A stretch of DNA of 7,817 bases from an uncultured Clostridia bacterium. Lineage in GTDB: Bacteria > Bacillota > Clostridia > Christensenellales > UBA1242. The position numbers and the translations under genes are program-made. The notes beneath the pieces are model-generated. The model was not told the DNA's origin. It saw nothing but the letters and a program-made list of their open reading frames with translations, and did no database searches. The stretch lies in contig CAMLUY010000044.1 of assembly GCA_946487985.1 (NCBI GenBank), positions 1 to 7,817 on the forward strand, in the 5' to 3' direction. Shown here piece by piece: positions 6,497 to 7,817 of the stretch (positions are counted from its first letter, which is position 1; each line of letters begins with the position of its first letter).

Positions 6497-7817
6497 ATGG
6501 CAAACAAAGAAGAGCCGCAAAACAACATCTCTTCTGAAAAAGCCTCTAACACAGAGGCTGCTTTTTTTGTGCAAGAAAGCATAGACGACATTATTTCATT
6601 GCCTGAAAATCAAACGATTCAACCTGAAAAACCAATTTCGAAACTTAAAAAATCTTCAAAGTTCTCAAAAGCAAAAAATGCATTAAAAATACAAGCAGAA
6701 AAATCAAGCATCAAGCAAAAAATACGCGAGCGCAACCATGACGAAAACAGTGAGTTGCCTTCGACTGAGTATACTATTGCTGAACAGCGCAAGAAGCTCG
6801 ACGAAGTCGAACAGTCCGTTTCAAAACAAAACAGCAAAAAGCGTAAGATGTGGAACTTGATTTTCTTCTGCCTCAATATCGTCATTGTCATTGCAATTTT
6901 GTGCTATCAGCTTCTCAATGAGGACCTGTCACCGCCAGACGGTCTTCGCCTGAATGTTTGGTATCTTTTGGTTATTATCCTTTTTTTCGGTCTGACAATG
7001 GGTACAGAAACTTTTGCTATCGCTTACCTTTTAAAACAGTCGTCAGGGAAGTGGAAGCTGGGTTCATCATACAAAGTTGCAGCCATCGGCAGATATTATG
7101 ACTGTGTGACACCAATGGCAACAGGCGGGCAACCATTTCAAATTTCCTACCTGAAATCGCGAGGGGAGCCGCTGCATACCTCACTCTCAATCCCGCTTGC
7201 AAAGTACGTTTTTGGACAGATTGCTTGGGTGGTGCTCAGCTTCATCTGCCTTATCATTTCATTCACAAACAAAACCTTCGGCACATTTGTGTCAGTTACC
7301 AGCGTTTTGGGCTTTGTTTTCAGTTCAATCATGCTTTTTGTAACTTTGTTTTTGTCTATCTGCAAAAGTCTTGGCAGAAAACTAGTGGTCAAGACCTTGC
7401 GACTTTTGCAAAAAATGAAAATTGTCAAAAATTATGACAAGCAATACGAGCGCATTACAAAATACATCAGCGATTTCCAGGACGTAATGAAGCAATATGC
7501 AAAATCACCCAAAGATTTTATAGTCATGCTGTTTCTCAGCTTCTTGAAATTATTTCTCAACTACTCAATGCCATTTTTCATAGTAAATTTGTTTATGTCG
7601 CTTGATGGCTCATTTTATTTTCAACTTTTTGTCATGACAATGCTCGTCGACATGTCCTCATCATTTTTCCCGCTTCCTGGTGGTACGGGTATGAATGAAA
7701 TCTCATTTACAAACGCCTTTGGCTCATTGATTGGCCAGGGAAATATACTTGTATGGGTTCTGCTTGTTTGGAGGTTTTTCTCATACTATGTCTATCTTGT
7801 TCAAGGCGTCAGCATTT
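6497..7817 (+). CDS. YbhN / LPG-synthase transmembrane family protein, 3' end outside window
   Basis: An open frame of 440 codons with no stop before the window ends. From residue 119 it is a polytopic membrane protein of the lysylphosphatidylglycerol-synthase transmembrane family (YbhN/UPF0104, the flippase-like half of MprF). The family signature is clear: YYDCVTPMATGGQPFQI at 200-216 and FFPLPGGTGMNE at 390-401. Predicted membrane segments begin at about 119-140 and 154-180, with several more from about 230 to the end. Family members usually finish shortly after this point, so few residues are probably missing. No aminoacyl-transfer domain is visible; whether one follows cannot be seen. 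Residues 1-118 are hydrophilic, rich in Lys, Glu and Ser, and end in SKKRK before the first segment, so this tail is likely cytoplasmic. ATG 6497 is the first start after an in-frame TAA at 6485-6487 and lacks a Shine-Dalgarno. Alternatives are GTG 6569 (GAGG 11 bases upstream) and ATG 6848. The lipid substrate is unknown. Confidence 0.85.
   Translation, partial: MANKEEPQNNISSEKASNTEAAFFVQESIDDIISLPENQTIQPEKPISKLKKSSKFSKAKNALKIQAEKSSIKQKIRERNHDENSELPSTEYTIAEQRKKLDEVEQSVSKQNSKKRKMWNLIFFCLNIVIVIAILCYQLLNEDLSPPDGLRLNVWYLLVIILFFGLTMGTETFAIAYLLKQSSGKWKLGSSYKVAAIGRYYDCVTPMATGGQPFQISYLKSRGEPLHTSLSIPLAKYVFGQIAWVVLSFICLIISFTNKTFGTFVSVTSVLGFVFSSIMLFVTLFLSICKSLGRKLVVKTLRLLQKMKIVKNYDKQYERITKYISDFQDVMKQYAKSPKDFIVMLFLSFLKLFLNYSMPFFIVNLFMSLDGSFYFQLFVMTMLVDMSSSFFPLPGGTGMNEISFTNAFGSLIGQGNILVWVLLVWRFFSYYVYLVQGVSI
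6541..6568 (+). terminator. Terminator-shaped hairpin inside the membrane-protein coding region
   Basis: AGCCTCT (6541-6547) and AGAGGCT (6553-6559) form a perfect 7-bp stem with four G-C pairs and a five-base loop AACAC, followed by GC and seven T (6562-6568). An alternative pairing uses AAAAAGC (6537-6543) with GCTTTTT (6560-6566) around a CTCT/AGAG inner stem and a 3-base bulge. This has the geometry of an intrinsic terminator, yet it covers codons 15-24 of the gene starting at 6497. It may be an attenuator for that gene, the second of two tandem terminators for the lipoprotein gene, or both. Confidence 0.65.

Noticed and set aside
6569..6571. GTG 6569 as the real start of the membrane-protein gene
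   Set aside because: GAGG lies 11 bases upstream but is buried in the stem of the hairpin, and the residues before it look like an ordinary hydrophilic N-terminus. It is kept only as an alternative.
6619..6891. A 90-residue Phe/Leu/Ser-rich open frame on the - strand
   Set aside because: It mirrors the Lys/Glu-rich N-terminal extension of the membrane protein on the + strand and has no start signals of its own.
7147..7437. Open frames on both strands overlapping the membrane-protein gene
   Set aside because: The + strand YbhN-family frame here carries clear family motifs on both sides, so these are shadows.

Overview
The window looks like a chromosomal housekeeping segment from an uncultured, low-to-moderate G+C Gram-positive bacterium, most likely a member of the Bacillota (Clostridia). 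The reasons are the GlmU-like/pth/mfd gene order (compare glmU-prs-ctc-pth-mfd in Bacillus), a lipid-anchored PrsA/SurA-type foldase with a Gram-positive style signal, strong AGGAGG-like ribosome sites on internal genes, and best recall-based similarity of Mfd to Firmicutes Mfd. The lineage is an inference; no rRNA or tRNA is present. There are no mobile elements, CRISPR arrays or RNA genes. All genes are on the + strand.

Layout. (1) Positions 30-1402 plus 1411-4575 form a tight cluster: a shortened, apparently catalytically dead GlmU-like protein, peptidyl-tRNA hydrolase (pth), and the transcription-repair coupling factor (mfd, TTG start). Gaps are 2 and 8 bp, so these are very probably one transcript with translational coupling. 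(2) A 129-bp gap (4576-4704) holds a perfect 19-bp palindrome, an extended -10 promoter and a hairpin in the predicted 5' leader. (3) Positions 4705-6432 encode a tyrosine-rich lipoprotein with SurA/PrsA-like N-terminal and diverged parvulin C-terminal regions. (4) A rho-independent terminator follows, and its loop holds a perfect TTGACA that pairs with a GATAAT box to make a promoter for the next gene. (5) From 6497 to the window edge runs an open, unfinished gene for a polytopic membrane protein of the YbhN / lysylphosphatidylglycerol-synthase transmembrane family. It has a 118-residue charged N-terminal extension and a second terminator-shaped hairpin inside its first 24 codons.

The pth and mfd products are housekeeping: recycling of peptidyl-tRNA, and removal of RNA polymerase stalled at DNA lesions with UvrA recruitment. 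The lipoprotein probably helps fold secreted proteins outside the membrane. The membrane protein belongs to a lipid-handling family.

The most interesting points are the GlmU-derived pseudoenzyme kept as an intact gene in the pth-mfd operon, the nested terminator/promoter/ATG/terminator arrangement at 6445-6568, and the hint that two genes (at 30 and 6497) are translated from leaderless mRNAs while the other three have clear Shine-Dalgarno sites.
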